Source: Haloarcula rara
Lineage (GTDB): Archaea > Halobacteriota > Halobacteria > Halobacteriales > Haloarculaceae
Direction: 5' to 3'
DNA: 64,000 nucleotides
Assembly: GCF_029338235.1 (NCBI RefSeq)
Contig: NZ_CP119785.1
Location: 2,108,001-2,172,000, forward strand
Within the stretch, counting starts at the first letter, position 1. Each line of letters opens with the position of its first letter. Below are positions 9,712-17,099 of the stretch, piece after piece. The notes below the pieces were generated by a model. It was given only the letters and a program-made list of their open reading frames with translations. It had not been told where the DNA came from and made no database searches. Made by a program: the position numbers and the translations under genes.

Positions 9712-10283
9712 CTCGGCCGCCGCGTGATGTCACGGAACGCGGTGTCGATATCCTCGAAGTCCGAGAGCGCCTCGTCCATCTCCGCCTGCAGCGTGTCGGC
9801 GCGCTCCTCGAGCGATTCGACCCCTTCGTTGCTGTCCAGCGTCTGGGGCGTCTTCTCTCCTTTCAGCAGGGCGAGTTTCGACGTGACCTCTAGATACTCC
9901 GCGAGCCGGTCGTCGTACCGTCGGGCGGCCAGCTGCTGGTCGATGGCCGCTACCAGGTCCTCCTTCTCGACGGGTTTGCAGAGGTAGTCGTCGAAGGGCA
10001 TATCGATGATGTCGAAATCGGGGTCGACCGCCGTTATCATGATGACTCGCGTCGAGATATCCCGGTCGCGTATCTCCTCGAGGACCTCGTCGCCACCCAC
10101 GTCTGGCATCCGCCGGTCGAGCAACACCACGTCGATATCGTCGTCCAGCCGGTCGAGCGCGGCCGCCCCCCCGTAGGCGGTCTCTGTCTCGTACCGGTTG
10201 CGGAGACGCAGCGCGTAGACGTCAGCCACTTCCGCCTCGTCGTCGACGACGAGGACGGTCGCGTCCGCAGTAGACTCTGACAC
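9708..10283 (-). CDS. HalX-domain response regulator
   Basis: This 191-residue protein has an N-terminal receiver domain (1-120) with the acidic pair VVDDE, the phospho-acceptor D56 in LLDRRMPD, a conserved T84 (ITAVD) and K103 (CKPV). A C-terminal helical HalX domain (about 125-191) includes the segment LALLKGEKTP. HalX regulators occur in haloarchaea and are thought to relay signals by protein contact rather than direct DNA binding. The first codon is GTG at 10281-10283, preceded by a TATA element. No cognate histidine kinase is adjacent; the nearest sensor-like gene is the convergent PAS-like protein. Confidence 0.9.
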   Translation of the reverse strand: MSESTADATVLVVDDEAEVADVYALRLRNRYETETAYGGAAALDRLDDDIDVVLLDRRMPDVGGDEVLEEIRDRDISTRVIMITAVDPDFDIIDMPFDDYLCKPVEKEDLVAAIDQQLAARRYDDRLAEYLEVTSKLALLKGEKTPQTLDSNEGVESLEERADTLQAEMDEALSDFEDIDTAFRDITRRPS

Positions 10284-10308
10284 AGTAGCCTATACTGTCG
10301 GGGGCTGG

Positions 10309-10318
10309 CATATAACTA
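10309..10318 (-). promoter_or_regulatory. TATA box of HalX regulator
   Basis: On the minus strand GTTATATGCC lies 26-35 bases upstream of the GTG start at 10283, so the transcript would be leaderless. This supports the GTG as the true initiation codon, since no ATG is available nearby. Confidence 0.55.
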
Positions 10319-10413
10319 TTTGTGAGCCACGTAGTGTCGGCCCCTGTCAGGTTCCCGGGGGAAGCGCGGAACGGAACTTTAAAGATTGCGTCACGGCCAG
10401 TTTCGGCATAGGA

Positions 10414-10701
10414 ATGCTCGCGCCACCGCTGCAAGTCATCGACGGCTTTCTGCTGAACTACACTATCGGTGATGTCCTGTTGCTCGGGTTCGTCCTCGGT
10501 GCCGTCGGCATCCTGCCGACGCGCTCGCTGAAAATGCTGGGTGTCCACACCGTCTCAATCGGTGTATTGTTGCTGTTGATACCCTCCTCGATGCTGGCAC
10601 CGAACGCCGGCAGCCTGCTCTCGTCGTCGTTCGCGTACAAACTGGTCGGACTCGTCCTCCTCGCGCTCGCGCCGGTCCTGTACTCGGTCGGCCGGAAGTA
10701 G
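10414..10701 (+). CDS. Small haloarchaeal membrane protein, function unknown
   Basis: This 95-residue protein is almost entirely hydrophobic, with three predicted membrane helices (about 15-35, 45-60 and 72-92) joined by short loops and ending in basic residues (GRK). I do not recognise a characterised family; similar short membrane proteins are common and conserved in haloarchaea. A TATA-like CTTTAAAG lies 31-38 bases before the ATG. The gene ends directly against the stop codon of the convergent NAD kinase gene, leaving no intergenic space. Confidence 0.7.
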   Translation: MLAPPLQVIDGFLLNYTIGDVLLLGFVLGAVGILPTRSLKMLGVHTVSIGVLLLLIPSSMLAPNAGSLLSSSFAYKLVGLVLLALAPVLYSVGRK

Positions 10702-11553
10702 CTACCCCAGTTTTCCCAGCGCGGTGAAAAAATCCAGCGGTGGGCCAGCCAGCCGAATCGGTTCGCTCGCCCGCGTTATCGTCACTTTCTCCGGTGGTGA
10801 CAGCGATTCGCGCACCCGTCCGTCGCTGACGACGACACCCGCGTCAGCGGCGGCGACCGACACCGTCACGTCGCTGTCGACGTCTGCCACGAGCGGCGGC
10901 ATCCCGTCGGTCTGTGCCATCCCGGTGATGACCAGCCCCCCGACGGCGGGGTGGACGAGCGGCCCGCCCTCGCTCAGGTTGTAGGCCGTCGAGCCGGTCG
11001 GCGTCGCCACCAACAGTCCGTCGGCGTGCCCGCTCGTGTACAGCGAGCCGTCGACGCGGACCTCGAACTCGGCGCCGCCACCGCTGCCCCGGTGTGCGCC
11101 CTGCACCACGACCTCGTTGAGCGCGGGCGAGAGCTCCCAGCCGTCGCCGGTCGCCCGGAGTCGCGGCATCGCTCTGGTCCGTGCGCTCCCGGTCCGCTGG
11201 ATGTGGTCGACCTCGGCGACGACCGTCTCGACGGCCTCTTCGGGCGCCAGCGCGTTCAGAAAGCCTACCTCGCCGAGGTTGACGCCCATGATGGGCGTCG
11301 AGCCGGCGCCGCGGGCGGCATAGAGGAAGGTTCCGTCGCCGCCGATGCTGACGACCAGCGTACACTCGCTCATCTCCTCGACCGGTCGGGTCGACGGGGT
11401 CGCGGCGTTCCACGCGTTGTGGTCCTGGAGCGCCCCGCCGGTGGTCTCGTCGACGGCGACGGTCGCCGAGACCTCCTGGAGCCGGTCAGTCAGCGTACTC
11501 GCGAGTGCCATCGCCCGGTCGTTGTCCCGCTGTGCGACGATGCCGACGGTCAT
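10702..11553 (-). CDS. nadK: NAD(+) kinase
   Basis: This 283-residue enzyme phosphorylates NAD to NADP with ATP or polyphosphate. The diagnostic GGDGT motif lies near residues 69-73, followed by NLGEVGFL. The second conserved block (ATPTGSTAYNLSEGGPLVHP) is complete, so the enzyme is full length. The open frame continues upstream across the divergent KaiC-like gene, but the ATG at 11551-11553 gives the family N-terminus (MTVGIVAQRDNDRA). A minus-strand TATA box (TTTATAAT, near 11572-11580) lies about 20-27 bases before it, so the mRNA is probably leaderless. It is divergent from the KaiC-like gene. NADP production complements the NAD synthesis operon at 23.6-27.1 kb. Confidence 0.93.
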   Translation of the reverse strand: MTVGIVAQRDNDRAMALASTLTDRLQEVSATVAVDETTGGALQDHNAWNAATPSTRPVEEMSECTLVVSIGGDGTFLYAARGAGSTPIMGVNLGEVGFLNALAPEEAVETVVAEVDHIQRTGSARTRAMPRLRATGDGWELSPALNEVVVQGAHRGSGGGAEFEVRVDGSLYTSGHADGLLVATPTGSTAYNLSEGGPLVHPAVGGLVITGMAQTDGMPPLVADVDSDVTVSVAAADAGVVVSDGRVRESLSPPEKVTITRASEPIRLAGPPLDFFTALGKLG

Positions 11554-11597
11554 GGTGGCCGTTCCCGCCGGGTGATTATAAACCCTCCACGACGGCA

Positions 11598-11606
11598 AGC
11601 TTATAT
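11598..11606 (+). promoter_or_regulatory. TATA box of KaiC-like gene
   Basis: GCTTATATC lies about 55-62 bases before the ATG at 11660. Transcription would start near 11625-11630, which excludes the first in-frame ATG at 11621 and supports 11660 as the start. The divergent nadK TATA box is only about 20 bases away. Confidence 0.6.
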
Positions 11607-11659
11607 CTGTCTGCACGACAGTGTGCACCCATGGCTGTCTGTGGCCGGTGGTCGCGCGA

Positions 11660-12703
11660 ATGAGCGAGGACCCGGAGGACCGCGACGACGACTGGTTCGA
11701 GAGCGCGTTCGACGACGAAGACGAGAGCAACGCGACCGACGAGTCCGGCGACGAACCTGACGCCGAGAGCGACGCAGGGAGCGAGAGTCCGTTTGCCGGC
11801 GACGACGGCGGCAGTCCGTTCGAGGACGATAGCGGTAGTCCGTTCGAGGACGATAGCGGTAGTCCGTTCGAGGACGACGGCGAGTCCGACGGGAACGACG
11901 GCGGGAGTCTCTTCGGCGACGACTTCGCGACGGCCTTCGAGTCTGCCGGCAGTCCCGGCGGCGGTGGCGGGTCCGGTGCCGAGTTCGAGGACGAGGACTT
12001 CGACTCCGACATCCCCCGTATCGACATCGGTATCGATGGGTTAGACCGGATGATACAGGGCGGGATTCCCCGCCGGCACCTCATCGTCGCCATCGGCTCG
12101 GCCGGGACCGGCAAGACGACCTTCGGGCTGCAGTTCCTCCATCACGGCCTCGAGAACGGCGAGAACTGCGTGTTTATCACGCTCGAACAGTCCCACGACG
12201 CCATCATGGACACCGCCGACGACCGCGACTGGGGGTTCGACGAGTACGAGGCCACCGACCAGCTGGCCGTCGTCGACCTCGACCCGGTGGAGATGGCAAA
12301 CAGCCTCGACAACATCCGCGGCGAACTCCCGGGACTCATCGAGGACTTCGACGCTGATCGGCTCGTTCTGGACTCCGTCTCCTTGCTGGAGATGATGTAC
12401 GACAACCCCGCGAAACGGCGCACCGAAGTGTTCGATTTCACCCGCTCGCTGAAGGCCGCCGGGGTGACGACGATGCTGACCTCAGAGGCCAGTGAGGACA
12501 ACCCCTACGCCTCCCGCCACGGCATCATCGAGTACCTGACCGACGCCGTCTTCGTCCTCCAGTACGTCCGCTCGGAGACCCGGGAGACTCGCCTCGCCGT
12601 CGAGATACAGAAGATACGCAACGCCAACCACTCCCGCGAGACCAAGCCCTACGAAATAACGATGGACGGCATCAGCGTCTACCAGCAGGCCAATATCTTC
12701 TGA
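11660..12703 (+). CDS. KaiC-like RecA-superfamily ATPase with acidic N-terminal extension
   Basis: The 347-residue protein has an acidic, Ser/Gly-rich disordered N-terminus (about 1-120) and a single KaiC/RadA-like ATPase domain. The N-terminus contains a 24-base DNA repeat that encodes SPFEDDSG-type units three times in tandem. The Walker A motif GSAGTGKTT is near residues 145-153 and the Walker B segment DRLVLDSVSLL is near 233-243. The DIGIDGLDRMIQGGIPRR entry is typical of KaiC-family proteins. Only one ATPase domain is present, unlike cyanobacterial KaiC. Haloarchaea carry several such proteins, some linked to diurnal or signalling functions; the role of this one is unknown. It is divergent from nadK. 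Confidence 0.85.
   Translation: MSEDPEDRDDDWFESAFDDEDESNATDESGDEPDAESDAGSESPFAGDDGGSPFEDDSGSPFEDDSGSPFEDDGESDGNDGGSLFGDDFATAFESAGSPGGGGGSGAEFEDEDFDSDIPRIDIGIDGLDRMIQGGIPRRHLIVAIGSAGTGKTTFGLQFLHHGLENGENCVFITLEQSHDAIMDTADDRDWGFDEYEATDQLAVVDLDPVEMANSLDNIRGELPGLIEDFDADRLVLDSVSLLEMMYDNPAKRRTEVFDFTRSLKAAGVTTMLTSEASEDNPYASRHGIIEYLTDAVFVLQYVRSETRETRLAVEIQKIRNANHSRETKPYEITMDGISVYQQANIF
11812..11880 (+). repeat. 24-bp in-frame tandem repeat in KaiC-like gene
   Basis: Two near-identical 24-base units and a diverged third (cores AGTCCGTTCGAGGACGATAG and AGTCCGTTCGAGGACGACGG) encode SPFEDDSG-like peptides. It is in frame, so copy number can change without breaking the gene. Confidence 0.8.
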
Positions 12704-12760
12704 GGGCGCTCGGCTGCGGACAGTCGGCACTGTCCGCTGTCGGGACGTGTGGGGAAACAA

Positions 12761-12769
12761 TCTTTTATT
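12761..12769 (+). promoter_or_regulatory. TATA box of universal stress gene
   Basis: CTTTTATTT lies 25-33 bases before the ATG at 12794, consistent with a leaderless transcript and with choosing 12794 over the upstream in-frame start at 12749. Confidence 0.55.
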
Positions 12770-12793
12770 TGCCCGACCGGCGAACCGTCGGGT

Positions 12794-13237
12794 ATGACGC
12801 TACTCGTCCCCTTCGACGGCTCGGCGCTCTCGGAAGCCGCCCTCGAACGAGCCACGGAGTTCGCGGAGTTTACCGGCGAGGACGTGCTCGCGCTGACGGT
12901 CGTGCCCGACGAACCAGAATACGCCCTCTCGCGGAACTGGGTCGACCCCGAAGACCCCTTCGACCCCGACGACATCGCCGAGCGATTCCGCCAGCGAGTC
13001 GTCGATATCGCGCCCGAAGCCGACTTCCGCTATGAGGTTCCCGACGACGTGAGCTCGATGGCCTCCTGTACGACCGACGTGACCCGGACCATCCGCGCGG
13101 TCGCCCACGAGGTCGATGCCTCCGTCGTCTTCATCGGTAGCGAGAACGCCGGCCGCGTCTCCTCGCCGGTGTCAAGCGTGGGCGCCCCTGTCTCCGAGGA
13201 CCCGAGCTACGACGTCTACATTACTCGGCACGCGTGA
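12794..13237 (+). CDS. Universal stress protein family, divergent
   Basis: This 147-residue UspA-fold protein begins TLLVPFDGSALSEAAL, the usual first strand and helix of the family. The nucleotide-binding motif Gly-x2-Gly-x9-Gly-Ser near the C-terminus is only partly kept (IGSENAGRVSSPVSSVG), so ATP binding is doubtful. Its function is probably a stress-related or regulatory accessory role. The gene ends just before a 34-bp tandem hairpin array and faces a second, canonical universal stress gene on the other strand, which suggests a locus of related stress genes. Confidence 0.8.
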   Translation: MTLLVPFDGSALSEAALERATEFAEFTGEDVLALTVVPDEPEYALSRNWVDPEDPFDPDDIAERFRQRVVDIAPEADFRYEVPDDVSSMASCTTDVTRTIRAVAHEVDASVVFIGSENAGRVSSPVSSVGAPVSEDPSYDVYITRHA

Positions 13238-13400
13238 GCGCGGCAGGTGAGCCGCGCTCTCTCACGCGGAATAGCGGCAGGTGAGCCGCGCTCTCTCACG
13301 CGGAATAGCGGCAGGTGAGCCGCGCTCTCTCACGCGGAATAGCGGCAGGTGAGCCGCGCTCTCTCACGCGGAATAGCGGCAGGTGAGCCGCGCTCTCTCC
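13231..13400. repeat. 34-bp tandem hairpin array between convergent stress genes
   Basis: Copies of a 34-base unit start at 13240, 13274, 13308, 13342 and 13376; the fifth stops after about 24 bases. Each unit contains GCGGC-AGGTGA-GCCGC, a five-pair hairpin. In the first copy the stem grows to nine pairs (GAGCGCGGC with GCCGCGCTC), and flanking CGCGTGAG with CTCACGCG can extend it further. The array begins at the stop of the gene ending at 13237 and finishes before the convergent gene's stop at 13426. It is likely a transcription terminator whose 3' part was duplicated. Confidence 0.85.
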
Positions 13401-13425
13401 TGCCTGCGAGGGCACCGACGGCCGC

Positions 13426-13857
13426 TCACCGCACGACGGTCACCGGGACGGTCGCTCGGCGGACGACGATCTCGGCGACGCTGCCCAGCAGGATTCTGGA
13501 CATCCCCGAGCGGCCGTGACTCCCCATCACAATGTGGTCGATGTCGTGCTCGTCGGCGTACTCGACGATGGCCTTGGTCGGCCGGCCGACTTCGACGGCC
13601 CGTTCGACGGCCGCGACGCCGCCGTCGCGGGCGATGGCCGCCAGTTCGTCGAACCGGTCGCTGGCCTCGGCCTGTTTCTCCTCGTACCACTCCTCGGAGA
13701 AGGAAGGGACCGACGCTTGCGCGCTGTAGCCCGCCTCCGCGGGGTTGATGACGTGGAACAGCACCAGCGTGGCGTCGGGGAAGTTCTCGACGGCAAAGTC
13801 GGCGGCCGCCTCAGCCTGTTCGGAGCGGTCGATCGGGACGAGAACGCGCTTGGTCAT
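13426..13857 (-). CDS. Universal stress protein (UspA family, ATP-binding type)
   Basis: This 143-residue single-domain UspA protein starts KRVLVPIDRSEQAEAA. It keeps the full nucleotide-binding motif near residues 113-127 (MGSHGRSGMSRILLGSV, that is Gly-x2-Gly-x9-Gly-Ser), so it probably binds ATP and dimerises. The middle loop, rich in Glu and Trp (FSEEWYEEKQAEA), is typical of haloarchaeal members. It is encoded opposite the 12794-13237 paralogue, separated by the 34-bp hairpin array. A general stress role is inferred from the family. Confidence 0.92.
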   Translation of the reverse strand: MTKRVLVPIDRSEQAEAAADFAVENFPDATLVLFHVINPAEAGYSAQASVPSFSEEWYEEKQAEASDRFDELAAIARDGGVAAVERAVEVGRPTKAIVEYADEHDIDHIVMGSHGRSGMSRILLGSVAEIVVRRATVPVTVVR

Positions 13858-13920
13858 ACATCCCTTGCCACTGCCGGCGGGCTTGAATGTTCGGCTCGCT
13901 GCAGCGGCTCGGTCGTTTCG

Positions 13921-13937
13921 CGAACGCGGAGCGTTCG
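13921..13937. repeat. Short perfect inverted repeat
   Basis: CGAACGC-GGA-GCGTTCG is a seven-pair palindrome with a three-base loop, between the start of the minus-strand stress gene and the end of herA. It lies next to the larger two-hairpin element at 13946-14002 and may belong to the same decayed repeat cluster. Confidence 0.6.
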
Positions 13938-13945
13938 CTCACTCC

Positions 13946-14002
13946 ACGGCTCACTACGTTCGCCGTTCCGTTTCGAGGTGGTTCACTGCGTTCACCACCT
14001 CG
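13946..14002 (+). repeat. Two-hairpin palindromic element, intergenic copy A
   Basis: Stem 1 is ACGGC with GCCGT. It is followed by the joint TTCCGTTTCGAGG and by stem 2, GAGGTGGT with ACCACCTC. The order stem 1, TTCG-pyrimidine-TTCGAGG-like joint, stem 2, CCTCGC matches the elements inside nadC and nadB and the copy at 32.2 kb. It abuts the herA stop codon (14003-14005), where it may also act in transcription termination. Confidence 0.6.
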
Positions 14003-15841
14003 CTACTCCCTGCCGTGGCGTGTCACACACGTCGAGAGCCCGATGAGCTCCACGGGCTCGGAGTTGTCGGGCGAGTAGACGACACGCTGGCCCTTCTCCA
14101 TGTAGGGGACCTTCGATTCGAGGTTCGTGGGGATGTTGACGGCCTTGATGGCGTCCTCGTCGCCCAGATTCAGGACCATCGTCGTGTTGATCTGCTTGAA
14201 TACGGGGTCGGCGATGTCCTGGGGGTCCTGCGTGATGAGATACAGCCCTAGTCGCTCCTTGCGGCCCTGCTTTGCGGCCTCGGTGAACTTCCCGATGACC
14301 TGCCGGCCCTGGACGCTGTCGGCGTCGGTGAGGAAGTTGTGGGCCTCGTCCATCCCCAGCACCAGCGGGGTCTCCTTGATGCGGTCGTACAGCGGGTCGT
14401 TCGAGAGCTTCTGGTCGATGAGCAGGCTTGAGACGGCGAGCACGATGGTCGAGGCGGTGCGAGAGTCCGTGATGTGGTAGGTCGGAATCACGGTCAGCCC
14501 GCCGGCCCGCACGAGCTGGGAGATCTGGTCGGTGATGGGGCGGGCGTCCTGGTCGAAGACCGTGCCAAAGCCCTGGACCCGCCGTTTCACGGCGTCGAAG
14601 GTGGCCTCGTGGATGTCGCCGGTCTCGTCGAGTTCCTCCTTGAGCGCGGGGTCGCTCAGGAAGGTCGTGAACTGGTCGTACGTGGCGCTGCGGCCGTACT
14701 CACGCTTGAACCGCGGCAGGAGCGTGTTCGTCAGCGCGGTGTACTGGTTGTCATTGAGGCTGGAACCGGCGATGAGCCACGGGTTCGAGTGGACCAGCGA
14801 GAACGGGATGGTGAACTCGACCTGTTCGGCGCGGTGATGACTGGCGCTGTACTCGGCGCCTGCGACTTTCGGAACGAACGCGATGGTGTCGTCGTGCCCG
14901 CCCGTCTTGACCCCCTCGCGCTCGCAGCGACGGGCGAAGTCGTCGGTCATCTTGGGGTTGTCGTCGTGCATCTGGGCGTACTCGTCTTGGGGGTCGAACT
15001 GGACGACGGCGAGTTCCGGCGTGCGCCCGTCGCCCATCTCGTAGGTGCGACCCAGATACTGCCGGAGGACGTTCTTCGAGCTGTGGGTCTTCCCGGAGCC
15101 GGTGCCACCCGCCACGAGCGTGTGCCGGAAGACGAGCGGGTCGCCCGACTCGTAGTCGTCTTTGAGTCGATAGTCGATGGTCGGCGGGCTGGCGCTCGTC
15201 TTGACCTTCTCGCCGCCGACGGAGAGGTGGCCCAGGAAGACGCCGTCCTCGGGAATCTTCAGCCCGGTCTTTATCTCGGATTTGTCGGTCGCCTCGCGGA
15301 CGACCGTCTCGGGTTTGGGGACGCGGTCGGTCATCCGGCGCTTGAGTTCGTCTCCGTCCTGATAGAGCACGGCGATGGGGTCCAGCGCCGCCATGAACTT
15401 GAAGTCCTGCTCGTCGATTCCAGCCTCGCGCATCGCCCGTCGGGCGTGTATCTCGGTGGCGTCGTCGGCGCGGAACTCCTGGGCGTACTCCAGGGCGGAG
15501 ATGCGACAGAAGAGCCGCTCGCCGTCGGGATAGGGCACCAGGAGGTACTTCCCAAGACGGACCCGCGAGCGGTTCTGGACGGTGACGTAGGCCTGGAGGT
15601 GACACTCTTCGTCGTCCTCACTGATGCGGAGCCCGTCGGCCGCCGAGAGGACGCCCAGCCCGGTGTCGATCCCGGCCGGCGTCACGTCCATGGTCTCGAA
15701 GTCGTCGTCCGCGGTGTCGCCGACGCCGTCCGCGGTGGTGGCGCCGCTATCGGTCGCGTCGGCCGCCGCTGTCCCGTCGGTCGACCCGTCGCTCTCGTCG
15801 TCCTCGCCGTCGAAATCAGTGAAGTCCCCGAGGTCGGACAT
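14003..15841 (-). CDS. herA: HerA-type DNA-translocating ATPase
   Basis: This 612-residue FtsK/HerA-clade ATPase (DUF87/HAS-barrel type) works with nuclease NurA in DNA end resection. After an acidic disordered N-terminus (1-60), a beta-barrel-like region (about 70-200) precedes the ATPase core. Walker A GGTGSGKT is near residues 245-252 and Walker B LVLGMDEAHNFL is near 495-506. The ATG at 15839-15841 is preferred over an upstream GTG at 15853 because it starts the acidic MSDLGDF leader. The probable nurA lies 1.2 kb upstream on the same strand, separated by two plus-strand genes. Other HerA-like ATPases exist in archaea, so the assignment is to the family, supported by nearby NurA. Confidence 0.85.
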   Translation of the reverse strand: MSDLGDFTDFDGEDDESDGSTDGTAAADATDSGATTADGVGDTADDDFETMDVTPAGIDTGLGVLSAADGLRISEDDEECHLQAYVTVQNRSRVRLGKYLLVPYPDGERLFCRISALEYAQEFRADDATEIHARRAMREAGIDEQDFKFMAALDPIAVLYQDGDELKRRMTDRVPKPETVVREATDKSEIKTGLKIPEDGVFLGHLSVGGEKVKTSASPPTIDYRLKDDYESGDPLVFRHTLVAGGTGSGKTHSSKNVLRQYLGRTYEMGDGRTPELAVVQFDPQDEYAQMHDDNPKMTDDFARRCEREGVKTGGHDDTIAFVPKVAGAEYSASHHRAEQVEFTIPFSLVHSNPWLIAGSSLNDNQYTALTNTLLPRFKREYGRSATYDQFTTFLSDPALKEELDETGDIHEATFDAVKRRVQGFGTVFDQDARPITDQISQLVRAGGLTVIPTYHITDSRTASTIVLAVSSLLIDQKLSNDPLYDRIKETPLVLGMDEAHNFLTDADSVQGRQVIGKFTEAAKQGRKERLGLYLITQDPQDIADPVFKQINTTMVLNLGDEDAIKAVNIPTNLESKVPYMEKGQRVVYSPDNSEPVELIGLSTCVTRHGRE

Positions 15842-15930
15842 ACAGCCATCCACGGTAGCCGGGGATTAACACCTTTCCCCAGCACGCCGGAAGTGGAACG
15901 CTTACCCTGCTGGCCCACAGACTGACGCGT

Positions 15931-16721
15931 ATGAAGCCGGTGCGGCTGATGTCGTTCAACGTTCGCTACGACACTGCCACGGACGGCGTCCACAACTGGG
16001 CCCATCGGCGGCGGCTGGTGGCCGATACCGTCCGGTACCACGACCCCGACGTGGTGGGCGTTCAGGAGGCGATGACCCACCAGCTCCGGGAGTTAGAGAC
16101 CATGCTGCCGGGCTATGAGTGGGTCGGCGACGCGCGCGATACGGCCGCACCGAGCGGCGAGCACACCGCCGTCGGCTACCGGCGCGACCGGTTCAGCGGT
16201 CTGGCGACGGACACCTTCTGGCTCTCGGAGACCCCCGAGACGGCAAACTCCGTCGGCTGGGACGCCAGGCATCCGCGGGTTGCGACCTGGGTGCGACTGC
16301 GCGAGCGGGGCGCGGACCGCCCGCTGGTCGTACTGAACACCCATCTGGACCACGCCGGGGGCGCGCCAGACGGGAGGGTATCGAGCTGGCGCTGTCGCGA
16401 CTCGCCGAGCTCGTCGACGACGCGGCGGTCGTCCTCTGTGGCGATTTCAACTGCGTCGTCGGCGGGCCGGCCCACGACGCTGCCAGCGGCTACGACCTGG
16501 GCGGCGGCCGACGGCTCCGCGACAGCCGCCGGCTGGCACCGACCCGCCACGGTCCGACGACGACCCGGACCGACTTCGAGGACCTGCTGCCGGAGATGGG
16601 TATCGACCACGTCTTCGTCAGCGACGACGCCGCGGTCACCGGCTGGGCGGCCGTCACCGACCGCGACGACGCCCACTACGCCTCGGACCACCTGCCGGTC
16701 GTCGTCGACTGCGAGTTCTGA
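15931..16721 (+). pseudogene. Endonuclease/exonuclease/phosphatase family protein, frameshifted
   Basis: The first part (from ATG 15931) encodes MSFNVRYDT, VVGVQEA and LNTHLDHAG, the N-terminal half of an exonuclease III-like metal-dependent hydrolase. From about 16361 the family similarity continues in another frame with REGIELALSRL, LCGDFNCVVGG and YASDHLPVVVDCEF, ending at TGA 16719-16721. One base appears missing in or near the G run at 16357-16361; adding a G restores a continuous protein of about 263 residues with all catalytic motifs. Left as is, translation reads out of frame to 16731. Either the gene is inactivated or the sequence has an error. The substrate could be DNA, a phospholipid or a sugar phosphate. 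Confidence 0.8.
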
Positions 16722-16763
16722 GCCGAGGTGATGCTTTTGCCCGCTGGGTGCTTACTCTCGGGT

Positions 16764-17099
16764 ATGTTACTCGTTTCCGGCACTGCGGGGGAGGCCGGCC
16801 TGACCGGCACGCTGTACGAACCGGGCGAATCACCGCCGTCGTTTCGCGGGGCGCCCGAGGAGGGGTCGCCCTACGTCTGGGTGTGTGACGCCTTCTACGA
16901 GGTCGAGAGCGGCGGACAGCCCCAGACCGTCGGGGACCGCGAGCTCCGGGTCGCCTTCGAGTCGCCGGCGCCCCGTGGGTTCCCGGACCAGGCGGCGGCG
17001 CTGTCGGCAGCGAAAGAGCACATCAGAACCCAGTTCGCCCGGCTGGACGTCCCCAGAAGCGAGGTCGACATCACGGTTCGTCGGCGCGTCGACGCCTAG
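16764..17099 (+). CDS. Conserved haloarchaeal protein of unknown function
   Basis: A 111-residue soluble acidic protein with no recognised catalytic motif. It has an N-terminal beta-rich part (LLVSGTAGEAGLTGTLYEPG), a central YVWVCDAFYEVESGG segment and a C-terminal helix (AKEHIRTQFARLDVP). An upstream ATG at 16728 would add 12 residues, but the ATG at 16764 fits better after the preceding gene's stop. The last codons overlap the convergent nurA stop by a CTAG tetranucleotide. Position between herA and nurA is suggestive but does not prove a role in repair. Confidence 0.65.
   Translation: MLLVSGTAGEAGLTGTLYEPGESPPSFRGAPEEGSPYVWVCDAFYEVESGGQPQTVGDRELRVAFESPAPRGFPDQAAALSAAKEHIRTQFARLDVPRSEVDITVRRRVDA

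Noticed and set aside
13231-13400. CRISPR array
   Set aside because: Regular 34-base spacing, but there are no unique spacers: the whole unit is repeated head to tail and no cas genes are near.
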